From Liolophura sinensis (taxonomy: Eukaryota; Mollusca; Polyplacophora; Chitonida; Chitonidae), in the NCBI RefSeq assembly GCF_032854445.1, contig NC_088296.1, positions 25,863,897 to 25,927,896 of the forward strand: a DNA stretch of 64,000 bases, in the 5' to 3' direction. This document shows, in pieces, positions 19,126 to 32,396 of this stretch; the first letter of the stretch is position 1, and the number at the start of each line of letters is the position of its first letter. The notes below the pieces were generated by a model, which was not told the origin of the DNA, searched no databases, and saw only the letters and a program-made list of their open reading frames with translations. Position numbers and translations under genes: made by a program.

Positions 19126-19623
19126 TATTAGGTATAAACAGCGTTCGGACGATTTTGCCACCTATTGAACTAATCATAATATATTTAATATATAATATAG
19201 TCAACATAGTATATTTAATGCAGTTTGCACACTAACATAGTTTTAGGGAATATTTAGTGTGAAAATAAAGTCGTTGGGGTTCTCCTTTAAATGAAGATTT
19301 ATATGCTAAAGGATGAGAGTCAGGTGCACGCGCTAAGGGTGCTCTTAAAAGGTGTAGATCAATAGAGCGAGCCAAGATATATCCTCCATCAATAAGTTTC
19401 ACAGCGTACTCAGTAGAAAAGTTCCTTTAGCCTTATATCATGTAGTCCAAAACAACGGTACATATCCGTCTTGCTAAATTGTACGGTTTTACTGTGCCCT
19501 GGTGACATGATTTGAAAGATGAATACTGTTTGGTATCTGTTGGTTTCTAGTATATGTCAGTTATTATTTTATAATCTTTTCTTTTTAGTAGGATGTCAAG
19601 AAAGGGCAGTTCATGTTCACTGG
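19126..19623. other. non-coding, AT-rich
   Basis: No gene seen here or in copies beginning at 30547, 41968 and 53356. Confidence 0.5.
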
Positions 19624-19771
19624 TTTCCACGGTAAATTGTTTAGGCCTATTGTCATCAAGTTTCCACGGTAAATTGTTTAGGCCTATTGTCATCAAGTTT
19701 CCACGGTAAATTGTTTAGGCCTATTGTCATCAAGTTTCCACGGTAAATTGTTTAGGCCTATTGTCATCAAG
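19624..19771. repeat. 37-bp minisatellite, 4 perfect copies, unit 1
   Basis: Four head-to-tail identical copies of a 37-bp unit beginning TTTCCACGGTAAATTG and containing AGGCCT, with no spacers. It ends 16 bp before the position equivalent to the right edge of the scaffold gap. Confidence 0.95.
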
Positions 19772-19989
19772 ATCATTTAACATTTGATGAAAGGATTTTA
19801 CATCTTCAAGTTTAATGTTTCAAATGATGAAACAGTCATACCGCTTAAATGACTGTTTCACAGAATTTGAAGCTTCAAGGCTGAAGGTTTGTTAACAATT
19901 TTTATATAATATGGTGTTTAAATAGCCAACCTAGTGTGGCATAGGTATGGGAAACTTGGTTCCCACAGCAGTTCCCAATGTTTGGATAT

Positions 19990-20264
19990 TATTATTATTA
20001 TTATTATGTGATTGGTGTTTTACACCGTACTCAAGAATATTTCACTTATACGACGATGGCCTGCATTATGGTCGGAGGAAACCGGACAGAGCCCGAGGGA
20101 AACCCACGACCATCCGCAGGTTGCTGTCAGACCTTCCCACTTTTTATATCCGGAGAGGAAGCCAGCATGAGCTGGACTTGAACTCACAGCGACCGCATTG
20201 GTGAGAGGCTTCTGGGTCATTACGCTGCGGTAGCGCGCTAACCGACTGAGCCACGGAGGCCCCT
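19990..20264 (-). mobile_element. full-length SINE, unit 2
   Basis: Unit 2 copy of the SINE at 8569-8843, duplicated with the unit and not an independent insertion: same flanks and target duplication. Confidence 0.85.
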
Positions 20265-20835
20265 ATGTTTGGATATAGTTTTGTTTCCAAACTGAAAAGC
20301 ATTGTTTTGTAAAATAAGTCTAACACAGGCAAAAGTAAAGTCAGAAGAGAAGCGTTCACTGTTTGGGTTTGGGTAGTGTGATAAGCCATGAGATCATTAT
20401 CAGTTCATCAATATATGCTGAATACGGTTATCACTTCATCACTATGATCAGTGCGGTAATTGGATATCACTATGCTGAATGCGGTCATCGGATCATCATT
20501 ATGCTGAATACGGTAATCAGTTTATCACTGTGCTGAATGCGGTATTTGGATCATCAATACGCTGAAAGTGGCAATCGAAAAATCGTATAAGAGTGTAATT
20601 AATCGTCGATCACAAACTTCAACGTAAGCTCTTCGATGAACACCATGTTTGGTCAAATTTCGCAATTGTGCTGAAATGCAAGGGGCGTAACTGTGAATGA
20701 TCTTGGGGGCGGCGACAGATGCGAGAGAGTCCGGTTGTCATACCTCGCCCTACAGAGCCAGATCAGACAATCACTCATCACAACAAAACGCAAAAACGTC
20801 GCAAACATTCTCCGCCACTGTACTTTCACTTCCGT

Positions 20836-20975
20836 ATGTACAAGACGGCGACATTTTTATCTGCACACAGTGAAATACAACGCAGTTTGCGAAGGGCTGT
20901 GTTAGACGGCGATGTTACAACCGTTCGGGAACTTAGAAAGAAGAAAGAGGCGCTGATGTTAACGCATGTTATGAG
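20836..20975 (+). pseudogene. ankyrin-type first exon, unit 2
   Basis: Copy of 9415-9554 with the same frameshift and the same GTGAGA donor. Confidence 0.5.
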
Positions 20976-21818
20976 GTGAGATTTTCCTATCATTTCTAAT
21001 ATGTTAACGATTGTACGATGGTGCCTTTTTAATTGAGAGCTGTCAGGCCCTAAATGCGGACTACAGGCCAAGTCCAAACAATATTTGTACCTGAGTACTG
21101 AGTGGAAGAGCCTATACAAGTAGCGGCCACGTCTCGCGACTTAACACCCCCCTCCCTCCTCCCGCCCTAAAGAGACACAACATACACTGAGACATACACT
21201 CAAACATCTGTATATACGTGAGGCTCCGTACAAATACATGTTCATGTATAGAAATGGTTGTGGTATGAAACTTAAACTCACTGATTTGGGCAATATATTT
21301 CCTTGGAATTTCAACTTGATTTTTACGTGTATGTCACAACAGAGCGGCAAATTTGTGATAAGGTGGTGTTTGTGTTTGTCTTGTTATACCATACCTTACC
21401 TTAGTATGTTTTACATCCCGAAAGTGTAATTCTGATAAGGCTATTACTGTTACCGTACATACACAAAATACATGAGTGACTGACCAGTTGTACATCTATG
21501 TCGACAACAAACCGACAACAAGAGAGGAATACCGGGTATAGCAAGTGGGCAAAATTCATGAAGGGTTTCGTTTTGCTGAAAGCGAGTCCAGGAGAGAATG
21601 ATAGTTCCGATGTAGGCCATCTCCACGTCCGTGTTTGTATGAGAGTTCATAACAGCTTTACAGCACAGTGTACACGTTTCGTCTTAGTCTACGTCAATAG
21701 GATAGGAAGGATAAGATTACACGACAGCCCATATACGGCTTTATAGATGTAACAAGCATCTAATGGCGACAAGGCGGCCCATTTCGTGGACTCGTGTATT
21801 ATTTCGTGTATTATTTAT

Positions 21819-22407
21819 TGTTACGGTATTGAAAACAGCAACAGAAAACAGACTCAGTGACTCAATATTACAATGTAAACAATGCTTTATATATAAAATG
21901 AGACGTACAGTTCTACAGACAGTTCAACAACAACAACATAAAAAAACATACACATCAGTATTACCGGTCTTTAAAAGTTTCCAGTTCACCTTTGCATCCC
22001 AAGGAACGAATTCCAGGAGATCCAACGTAAAGACCATGGGATAAACACACAATTCACAAATTGTCCCCGTCCGGTACTTCGCTAGGTTAGCGAACGCGAA
22101 CACAGTACACAGGTTACACAGAGCTGGAACAGTCAAGCCTTTGAATGACGTCACACCCGCAGAGCACAACACAGCAAAAATACCTCCCCTCTGCACAGAA
22201 AACACGGCTTATATACGTGCCAGGTGGATTCAACTATTTTTAAACACAGAGTTTAACAGCCAATGAACAGCCAGTTAAATAAACAGAGCATTGAACAAGG
22301 TGCTTTCCATCAGGTCCGCGCTGTACATATATAACAGGGCCTGTTATGCTTTCACAAAGGTCCGCAGACTAACAGTACATGAAGACGTTAAATAGTCATA
22401 CATAACA
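21819..22407 (-). repeat. 3' LTR, unit 2
   Basis: Copy of the 589-bp LTR at 10398-10986. Confidence 0.9.
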
Positions 22408-22521
22408 CCCTCACCCTTCAGGGAAAGAAAGTTTTGCATAAAACTTTCTTTAACATATTCATAATTATGAATAATAATAACGTTTACCACAGTCTTTAAA
22501 AACAAAGCTGCAGAAAACCAA

Positions 22522-23625
22522 CTAGACAAGTGACAAACAATCAGCAATCACATTATCTTTCCCTTTTATGTGTCTAATCTCTAGATTAAATTCTTGCAAA
22601 AGCAAACTCCACCGTAACAATCTTCGGTTTTTACCTTTTAGTTTGTGCAAGAAGGTCAAGGGATTGTGATCTGTATACACAGCAATGGGGTAACTTGACG
22701 AAGTCACATATACTTCAAAATGCTGTAATGCTAGAATCAAGGACAGACACTCCTTTTCTATTGTCGAATAATTTCTCTGGCACTTGTCAAATTTGCGAGA
22801 GAAAAAAAATACAGGGTGATCAACGTGATCTGTTTCATTTTCCTGTAACAAAACTGCCCCAGCAGATATATCACTAGCATCAACAGCTAGCTTAAATGGT
22901 AAATTAAAACCAGGTGCTACAAGTATGGGGCCGCTGCTTAGCATGGCCTTTAATCTATCAAAAGATCTCTGACACTCAATGGACCACAAGAACTTAGCAC
23001 CTTTCTTTAACAGCTGAGTTAATGGCTCACTAACAAATGAAAAGTTCCTACAGAACTTTCGATAATAACCTGCCATGCCCAAAAAACGCTTTAACGCTCT
23101 CTTACAACTTGGCACTGGAAAACAAGAGATAACAACTCCACTAGGATGTACAACATTGAGATCAGTGCTATCTCTGTCTACATATGGCTTTAACATGTTA
23201 ATGTGACAAAGTTGTCTAGATTTGCGCCGACCAGGAGTGAAAATAATATAATTAAGATCACTTAGCCTCTTGTCTACTACATAAGGTCCAAAATAACGAG
23301 CTTCAAGTGGCTTACCACTAACTGGAAGTAAGGCCAATACCTTCTGACCAACTTCAAATCTGCGTCTTACTGTCTCTTTGTCATACTTAGTTTTCATACT
23401 CTTCTGAGAAGCTGTAAGATTCTCTCTGGCTAACTCACATACTCTGTTGAGCTTAGTACGAAATCTTGACACATACTGTAATAGGTTAACATTGTCACTA
23501 TCACCAGACACAAACTTTTCCTTGAACAACTGTAGTGGACCACGCACGGTATGGCCAAACACAAGCTCAAATGGACTAAATCTAAGTGACTCTTGTACAG
23601 ACTCTCTTACAGCAAACATTAACAA
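22522..23625 (-). pseudogene. defective IN C-terminus/RT thumb/RNase H, unit 2
   Basis: Protein identical to the unit 1 frame at 11101-12204, with the same RT palm deletion and LSLV end. Confidence 0.85.
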
Positions 23626-26057
23626 AGGTACACCCCTTGACTTTGTGGGTGATAAGCTGAGGATTTATACTGGCTAATACCTAGCTCATGCATAACTTGT
23701 TGGAACACACCAGACATGAAATTTGAACCCTGGTCTGACTGTACTGACTTAGGCAGACCAAACATGGTGAAGAACTTAACTAAAGCCTTAATTACAGTCT
23801 TGGCAGTAATATGCCTTAATGAAATTGCCTCAGGGAAACGAGTTGAAGTACACATTATAGCTAACATATACTGATTTCCAGACTTTGTCTTAGGTAGCGG
23901 ACCAACACAATCTATTAAGATTCTACTGAATGGCTCACCAATTGCAGGAATAGGCCTCAAGGCTGCCTTGGGGATTGTCTGGTTAGGTTTCCCCACTAAC
24001 TGACATGCATGACAAGACCTGCAAAATTCAGTAACATCTTTTCTTATTCCTGGCCAATAAAAATGACTGAAAATCTTATGATAGGTCTTATTAACACCTA
24101 AATGACCTGCTAACGGCGTTTCATGCGCTATGGTCAGTATGTCTTTACGATAAGACTTGGGCACAACTACCTGATGCTTAACTGCCCATTCATCCTCCAA
24201 CGAAACATCGGGAGGCCTCCACTGCTGCATCAATATGCCAGACTTGACATAGTAGTAGCATGGGTCAGGTAAAGATTCACCATCTTTAGCTGCATCATTA
24301 AACAAGCAAGAAATACTTGGATCACTGTGTTGTTCAGCAATCAACTCAGTCCTACAAAATCGCTGATCACCACTAACAGAATTAGTATCTACTTCCTGCT
24401 GGCTGTCTAATTTGGAAGAATCTCCATCCAACATGTTGCTGAGAAAAGTCTCGCTCAAATCAACAGTACTACCCTGGTCAGTACTGACTTTTCTAGACAT
24501 AGCTCTTGTAACAACACAGGACGGATATAAACCCGCTATCTCGCTTTCAACTGGCTCTGTGACTGAATTCAGAGAAGAAGGCTTATCAACCATTAAGGGA
24601 TCAACAGTAACTTTATCATGTGCTAAGTCATTTCCCAATAACAAATGAATACCCTCAAAAGGTAATGAAGACTTAATGCCTACCCTGACAGGTCCAGATA
24701 TCAAATCTGATGACAAATAAATATCATGAAGGGGAACACTGACAAAGTCACTAGACTCTACACCTCTAATAAGGGCACGAACCCCAGAGTATGACTCTTC
24801 AGAAAAGGACAGAGTATTCATCAACAACAGAGATTGAGATGCCCCAGTATCCCTTAATATCTTTATAGGGGTAGCACAAGACATGTCGCTTCTAAGCGAC
24901 ATTGAACCAGAATTGATAAACGGAGCGAAGCTATCCATAGAGCATTTGGGAATCTTATCCAATCCCGTATCAGCTAACTCAGATCTGCTTTTAACTGCTG
25001 ATGTAACTTCCGGCAATGTTTTGTGCATTGCAACACAAAGACCTGTGGGCTTAGACTCATTCTGGGCTTCCCGTATCCTTTTCAACTTGTAACATTCACT
25101 CATCACGTGACCTACCCGCTTGCAAAAATTACAAGTGACCCTATTTCGAGGACTACCATTCCAATCTGAACTACGTGAACCATGAGCTGTAGAACCATTG
25201 GAGCCTGGTGTAGAACTCTTCTGTGTAGAGCTACCTCTACCTGTTGCATGTGACTGGGTATTTCTACGTATAAATGAATTAAATGGCTTACCCGTGTATG
25301 TAACCTTATGTGTCAAGGAATAATCATCAGCTAAACTGGCTGCCTCTTCAAGTGTACTCGCCTTCTGCTCATCAACGAACACCTTTACATCATTATGAAT
25401 ACAACGCTTGAACTCTTCTACCAGCACAAGCTGACGCAAACTTTCAAAATCCTTGCCTATTTTCTTGGCTGTACACCAGCGATCAAACAACTGCTCCTTA
25501 GCTCGACCAAACTCAACGTATGTCTGATCTCTACCTTTTTCACAGTTACGAAACTTCTGGCGGTAAGCTTCAGGCACCAATTCATAACCCTTCAAAATTA
25601 CCTCTTTCACATAGTCATAATTGGAAGCATTCTCTACACTTAACTGAGTGTAAATTTCCCTGGCCTTTCCAATTAGCACACTCTGTAATAACATAGTCCA
25701 GAACTCTTTAGGCCACTTCAAACTATTTGCAATTTTCTCAAAATGCAGAAAATATTTATCCACCTCTTTTTCCTTAAAGGATGGAACTAACCGAATGTAT
25801 TTGGTCACATCAAATCCTGAACCCTGTCTACCGGAAGGACCCGGTTTCTCACCTCTCTCTACCTCTAACTTTTTCATTTCGAACTCCAATTCTCTTTCCC
25901 TCTCTCTTTCTCGCCTCTCTCTCTCCTCTCTCTGCACTTTCCTCTCTCTTTCCTCTCTCTGCATTTTCAACTTTTCTAACTGTATCTCATGTTCCCTCTC
26001 TTTCTCTTTTTCCTCATATTCCCTCTCTTTCTCTCTTTCCTCTTTCTCCAATCTCAA
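23619..26057 (-). CDS. Gag-protease-integrase polyprotein, unit 2
   Basis: Identical protein to the frame at 12198-14636: same truncations, no ATG upstream. Confidence 0.85.
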   Translation of the reverse strand: MRLEKEEREKEREYEEKEKEREHEIQLEKLKMQREERERKVQREERERRERERERELEFEMKKLEVERGEKPGPSGRQGSGFDVTKYIRLVPSFKEKEVDKYFLHFEKIANSLKWPKEFWTMLLQSVLIGKAREIYTQLSVENASNYDYVKEVILKGYELVPEAYRQKFRNCEKGRDQTYVEFGRAKEQLFDRWCTAKKIGKDFESLRQLVLVEEFKRCIHNDVKVFVDEQKASTLEEAASLADDYSLTHKVTYTGKPFNSFIRRNTQSHATGRGSSTQKSSTPGSNGSTAHGSRSSDWNGSPRNRVTCNFCKRVGHVMSECYKLKRIREAQNESKPTGLCVAMHKTLPEVTSAVKSRSELADTGLDKIPKCSMDSFAPFINSGSMSLRSDMSCATPIKILRDTGASQSLLLMNTLSFSEESYSGVRALIRGVESSDFVSVPLHDIYLSSDLISGPVRVGIKSSLPFEGIHLLLGNDLAHDKVTVDPLMVDKPSSLNSVTEPVESEIAGLYPSCVVTRAMSRKVSTDQGSTVDLSETFLSNMLDGDSSKLDSQQEVDTNSVSGDQRFCRTELIAEQHSDPSISCLFNDAAKDGESLPDPCYYYVKSGILMQQWRPPDVSLEDEWAVKHQVVVPKSYRKDILTIAHETPLAGHLGVNKTYHKIFSHFYWPGIRKDVTEFCRSCHACQLVGKPNQTIPKAALRPIPAIGEPFSRILIDCVGPLPKTKSGNQYMLAIMCTSTRFPEAISLRHITAKTVIKALVKFFTMFGLPKSVQSDQGSNFMSGVFQQVMHELGISQYKSSAYHPQSQGVYLC

Positions 26058-27355
26058 CTTTAACTCAAACTGCTTAAACTTAAGCTCGGCATCAGACTGA
26101 CCCTCGGAAGAAATCTTGGAAGACTGGAGGGATAATATATGAAAGATTTAGTTGTTACAGCAACTAATGAAATGGTGGGCTTCCAAAATCAGTTTCAATT
26201 AACATTTTATTTATCCTGTAAGATATTTGACTGACTGACTGATTATTGTTTCATGCCATACTTATGAGTATTTCACTCATATGACGGTGGGTCAGTATTG
26301 TCAGGTGGGTGGAGGTAACCCCGGAAGGAACCAGGGTAAACCACTGATCACTGGCAAGTCACTGACAACTACCCCACTTGTCTTACAGCAGCCCCATTTG
26401 CACAGTTCTACAAGCGTGGTCATCCACCACGCCACCCAGCCCCATGAAATTAAGCACTAGAATGCCTTCAGTGGAATGAGAAAATTCCCTGCCGTGGTGA
26501 CCCCGGAATTATAGTCAGATGTCATATCTATCGAATCGGGTACAGCAGCAAGCCTTGCAATTAAGGATCCCATTTGACTAAGAGGATTACAAAGCTTACT
26601 AATATACAATATTTTAGGCCACTTATCCTGATGTTAGATGTAAAACTACCCTTTTGACGCAACGAAAGCATTTCCGGCAATGCAAGTTTTCCGTCGGACG
26701 GGGATCACAGACCCCCGGACGCGCAGCTCACTTGGCTGGGACGCTCTTTCCCCATACCTTCACCATTTGACAAGGAATTAACTAGTGTCACTGGTTAAGA
26801 TAGTAAACTAAGAGGACAGTATTTAAGATTCCACTAGAAACTTACATAGAAACGAGTAGAGGAGGTGAGTTTGATCGTCCTGAGTTGAAAGGACGTGGGA
26901 GATTGAAATCTGTACCATTTTTTTTTTAAGGCAGAGATGGACTCTGTGTTACAATGAATGCTAGAATTTTAAGTTATAGCACACTGAGTCAATCTATAAG
27001 GGCTACCATTTGAGATACCTGGAAAGTCAAACAAAATAAAAAAAGACACCAATGTATAAGTATAAATAACAAAACCATTCAGCCACGACCGCTGTGCTGC
27101 AGGAACCTGTTACACATTCAGTACAAGCTGTCTGTGTGTTCACTCAAAGGTATGGATGTCAGATGTGAGGGACATAGAAGCTAGCGGTAGTACACTAGTT
27201 TAACATGTGTTTACTATATGTAGCATTAGAAACACAGACTTAGTTACTGACTCTTATTTTTGACAGCGATGAGTTCGCTAGCACGCATGACTCATCCTTC
27301 CATTCGACCTCATCTCCCAAACATGCAAACATGGCAACACTTTTTTTTTCTTTAC

Positions 27356-27687
27356 CCAACAGAATTGTCCAGTCCTTCCTCAATTTTGGCCACCCGTCCC
27401 CTGCTGTTGTTGTCATTCTGGCTACTGGGGGTGGTGGGCTGCGATACTGGAGCCACACTTCGCCATAGCATGGACTTGGAGCTGTCAAAATTCGTCACTC
27501 CCATGGCTTTAACCAGATTGCTGCCCGCGTTACGGAGCGGGATTTCCCCAGTCTTGGAATCCCCATGTTCACGGCAAGATCCGCTCTTCAGATCGAACTC
27601 CGCACGACTCAGCGGTGATAAATCCGCTACGTTGTTGTTGTTTATGTTATCCTGGGCATCTTTAGCAGTCAATAACACTTGACTCAT
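27356..27687 (-). CDS. putative first coding exon, unit 2
   Basis: Identical copy of the exon at 15935-16266, including start and donor. Confidence 0.4.
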
Positions 27688-28777
27688 GCTAAAATACCCC
27701 CCAAACAATCAATTTCTTGCGTCAAAACAAAGCACATGTTTGGCGATGTTCGGAAATGTCAGGGTGACTTTACTCCGCATGTCAGAAATACCGTATAGTG
27801 GGACGCTACCGGTCACGACATCATGTTTTCATTACTCTTATATACTAATGCATGTTCTATCTAATTGGAACGACCTTTGTTTTGCAGCTCTTCATAACCT
27901 TAATCACTACAATATCTTAAGTATGAACAGTTACTGCTTGGTAAAAATGAAGAGATTAGTTGCAGGTGCTTGTTTACGACAATGACCTGGTTTACGGTAG
28001 CATAACAACAAACACGCTTAACTTAATATTGGGAGGTCTATGAAATATTTCAGTCAGACATATAGGCCAGGGTCCAATAGCTGAGCATGTTTATGTTTGA
28101 CTTAGTACCTTTGTCCCAATTTTACATAGCACAACGAGCAGACGGTCAAATTAATCAGTAAAACATATGAAATGTATGACCATATCGAGACTGGGCAAGG
28201 GCCTCCTGATGTCGGATATCAACAAATTTCAAGTTGTTTTCGTCCACTTCTTAGTCAGATTACATGTACATGTATTCCTACGGCAGCCTGTATTAAATAC
28301 ATGTCTAGCCCAACGATAAAAAGGTTAAAACAATCGCTATCCAACAGTGAATATGACTTTGCTGGCTAAGCTATTGAAGTGTACGATGAACGAAAACTCA
28401 AGTGAAGTGATAACAACATCATGCATAGGCTGTATTTAAACCATTCATGTGTTTCTGCTCTTTTGAGACTTTTCAAAATGGTGCAGTTAATAGCCACAAA
28501 GTGCATATATATAGACGTGTACAGTTAAGCACTTCGTAGTTGTTGCCTGGTAAATGTAAATAGAGACATAATCTGACAGCGGTTAGACAGGTAGGCTAGG
28601 CCTATAGGCCTACAATTAGGCCTACAGGTTAATCAAACAAAACAAAGGGCCTAGTAGGCTAACACCCTCACAATGAAACAAAGCTGTTTTATACACGTTT
28701 TGTATTATCCTCCGAAAATAATTTAAAAAGGTTAATACTGAAAATGTATTCATAACATTTTGCTTAGGCCTATAGGC

Positions 28778-29308
28778 CTATACCCAAATGTGTTTACTGA
28801 CTTTAAGATGTCGAAAAGAATCAGCGTTAATTTGTTGTGGATGAACCCTGGTTCTGTGGCGCAGAGTATCTCCAGTTTCTCCTAGATAACGTTTCTGACA
28901 TCCATTACAGACTAGGACGTACATCAAATTCTTAGAGTTACAATTCATACCTGCATATATTAATATATGATAAATGGCTTTTCAGCATTTGTTAACTGAA
29001 ATTTGGACTCAACTGTTACATGATTATGGCCTACAACATTTACATTGTTTATCATGGCATTTGCTGACAGAGAACGTCTCCATATAGTTCAAACCGAATT
29101 TGGCCCTGGTAAATAGTTGTGTCAAGTTCTCAGCTTGTGTGTTTGCTTTTACAAATTTTGTTTCCTGAAATGCAGGACGAAGTCGTTCATTGGACTGTAA
29201 GAGAATTTGGTGGGTTTGAATGGCAGCATATACGTTGTCATTGTTCGGGTTAAAGTGGATCCCCAGTGCTGGGACTTCCAAATTACTGATTGGTAGTTTG
29301 ATGTCCAT
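28778..29308 (-). pseudogene. Penelope-like relic, unit 2
   Basis: Copy of 17357-17887 with the same frame breaks. Confidence 0.65.
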
Positions 29309-31044
29309 TCCGATTGTTTAAAATGTCGAAAACGGAAGGAAAACGGCAGAGTTTGGTCACCAAACATCAGAAAATCTACCTGGTTTCGATTGAACCAATG
29401 TTGACCTTGTGACGTCACAGCTGTACATTTACAGCAAGCAGTTGTGGCTGTAGGCTACAACACAGACAGCGGGAAACAATCGCTAATCTTTTACAGTTAT
29501 TTTCGACATTAATACATGCCCAACTGTGACTTGTGACCGCAGTAACACAACGCAGGATACGGTAAATTTACATGCATGGCCTAAAACTGGCACAGATTTA
29601 GAAAATATCGGCCAGATAGTAGTCGTGTATGACTTGCTAATTCAGCCATGCGTGGCTTATGGCGAGCTTTATATTTTCCCCACAAGAAGCCAAACGAAAG
29701 AGATGTCCTAATTTTCACTTCCAGAATGCAGAAGTTGTTTAGCTACTTGCTTGTTTGAAACAGTAGCTTGTGACACGAAGTGTATGGAGCCGCTAGCCTT
29801 TGCTCTACAACGGTCAAGCGCTAGGCTGCATAACGGTCCCCTTCCTCAGTTCACTCCTCGCCTAGGCCTACAGACCGCTGCGCCTTTCACACACCGCAGC
29901 ATGGCGTATACTTTGAAGTCCATAACGGGGACCCAGACCAAATCTAAACTGGTATTCTATGTTTTATACTAATCGCTATTTCCATTCAATATAATTTAAA
30001 CCTGATAGATCTATTTTTGCCGGTGATACTTTTTTAAAACATTAAAGATTGGCTCCACTGTTACTTTCACGTGTGTTGAGTGACAGACTGTTGTTGCTCC
30101 AACTCACAATCCGCTGGCGGGACTGAATGGATCCTCGTAATTATAGATCAAGTCAGACGATGTCTTCTGGAATAGCACACAGTGGGTAGGCCTAATATGC
30201 ATGGATCATAAACCTACAAACCTTCGGGTTTCGAGTAGCCACGAGAAAGCATCTTCCTTTGTGTACTCATACATCAGCGTGAAGCCTAATGTATCAGCTT
30301 CCGAACAAGTGTCGTTTGGTTGAGACTGGATCATTTTTCCATGTTTCATGTCCAGTTATGTCTTCCAATTCATTGAAGATGTGTCTTGTTATATATACTA
30401 GGTGTCAGCAACGTGCGGATGGTCGTGAGTTTCCCCCGGGCTCTGCCAGGTTTTCTCCCACCATAATGCTGACCGCCGTCGTATAAGTGAAATATTCTTG
30501 AGTACAACGTATAACACTAATTAAATAAATAAATAAAATAAATATATATTAGGTATAAACAGCGTTCGGACGATTTTGCCACCTATTGAACTAATCATAA
30601 TATATTTAATATATAATATAGTCAACATAGTATATTTAATGCAGTTTGCACACTAACATAGTTTTAGGGAATATTTAGTGTGAAAATAAAGTCGTTGGGG
30701 TTCTCCTTTAAATGAAGATTTATATGCTAAAGGATGAGAGTCAGGTGCACGCGCTAAGGGTGCTCTTAAAAGGTGTAGATCAATAGAGCGAGCCAAGATA
30801 TATCCTCCATCAATAAGTTTCACAGCGTACTCAGTAGAAAAGTTCCTTTAGCCTTATATCATGTAGTCCAAAACAACGGTACATATCCGTCTTGCTAAAT
30901 TGTACGGTTTTACTGTGCCCTGGTGACATGATTTGAAAGATGAATACTGTTTGGTATCTGTTGGTTTCTAGTATATGTCAGTTATTATTTTATAATCTTT
31001 TCTTTTTAGTAGGATGTCAAGAAAGGGCAGTTCATGTTCACTGG

Positions 31045-31192
31045 TTTCCACGGTAAATTGTTTAGGCCTATTGTCATCAAGTTTCCACGGTAAATTGTTT
31101 AGGCCTATTGTCATCAAGTTTCCACGGTAAATTGTTTAGGCCTATTGTCATCAAGTTTCCACGGTAAATTGTTTAGGCCTATTGTCATCAAG
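31045..31192. repeat. 37-bp minisatellite, unit 2
   Basis: Four copies, as at 19624-19771. Confidence 0.95.
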
Positions 31193-31410
31193 ATCATTTA
31201 ACATTTGATGAAAGGATTTTACATCTTCAAGTTTAATGTTTCAAATGATGAAACAGTCATACCGCTTAAATGACTGTTTCACAGAATTTGAAGCTTCAAG
31301 GCTGAAGGTTTGTTAACAATTTTTATATAATATGGTGTTTAAATAGCCAACCTAGTGTGGCATAGGTATGGGAAACTTGGTTCCCACAGCAGTTCCCAAT
31401 GTTTGGATAT

Positions 31411-31685
31411 TATTATTATTATTATTATGTGATTGGTGTTTTACACCGTACTCAAGAATATTTCACTTATACGACGATGGCCTGCATTATGGTCGGAGGA
31501 AACCGGACAGAGCCCGAGGGAAACCCACGACCATCCGCAGGTTGCTGTCAGACCTTCCCACTTTTTATATCCGGAGAGGAAGCCAGCATGAGCTGGACTT
31601 GAACTCACAGCGACCGCATTGGTGAGAGGCTTCTGGGTCATTACGCTGCGGTAGCGCGCTAACCGACTGAGCCACGGAGGCCCCT
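31411..31685 (-). mobile_element. full-length SINE, unit 3
   Basis: Unit 3 copy of the SINE at 8569-8843, with the same target duplication. Confidence 0.85.
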
Positions 31686-32256
31686 ATGTTTGGATATAGT
31701 TTTGTTTCCAAACTGAAAAGCATTGTTTTGTAAAATAAGTCTAACACAGGCAAAAGTAAAGTCAGAAGAGAAGCGTTCACTGTTTGGGTTTGGGTAGTGT
31801 GATAAGCCATGAGATCATTATCAGTTCATCAATATATGCTGAATACGGTTATCACTTCATCACTATGATCAGTGCGGTAATTGGATATCACTATGCTGAA
31901 TGCGGTCATCGGATCATCATTATGCTGAATACGGTAATCAGTTTATCACTGTGCTGAATGCGGTATTTGGATCATCAATACGCTGAAAGTGGCAATCGAA
32001 AAATCGTATAAGAGTGTAATTAATCGTCGATCACAAACTTCAACGTAAGCTCTTCGATGAACACCATGTTTGGTCAAATTTCGCAATTGTGCTGAAATGC
32101 AAGGGGCGTAACTGTGAATGATCTTGGGGGCGGCGACAGATGCGAGAGAGTCCGGTTGTCATACCTCGCCCTACAGAGCCAGATCAGACAATCACTCATC
32201 ACAACAAAACGCAAAAACGTCGCAAACATTCTCCGCCACTGTACTTTCACTTCCGT

Positions 32257-32396
32257 ATGTACAAGACGGCGACATTTTTATCTGCACACAGTGAAATACA
32301 ACGCAGTTTGCGAAGGGCTGTGTTAGACGGCGATGTTACAACCGTTCGGGAACTTAGAAAGAAGAAAGAGGCGCTGATGTTAACGCATGTTATGAG
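32257..32396 (+). pseudogene. ankyrin-type first exon, unit 3
   Basis: Copy of 9415-9554 with the same frameshift and donor. Confidence 0.5.

Larger units (their letters stand above)
8367..19787. repeat. macrosatellite unit 1
   Basis: 11421 bp, counted from the gap edge. Contents: SINE, degenerate minisatellite, ankyrin-type exon, truncated Gmr1-like element, unknown first exon, Penelope relic, SINE tail, 37-bp minisatellite. This is the reference copy for the descriptions below. Confidence 0.9.
21819..26106 (-). mobile_element. Gmr1-like element, 5'-truncated, unit 2
   Basis: Copy of 10398-14685, truncated at the same gag position. Confidence 0.85.
19788..31208. repeat. macrosatellite unit 2
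   Basis: 11421 bp. The one difference from unit 1 that I located is C to A at 21553. Confidence 0.9.

Noticed and set aside
19624-19771. CRISPR-like direct repeats
   Set aside because: The four 37-bp copies abut without spacers and the genome is eukaryotic; it is a minisatellite.
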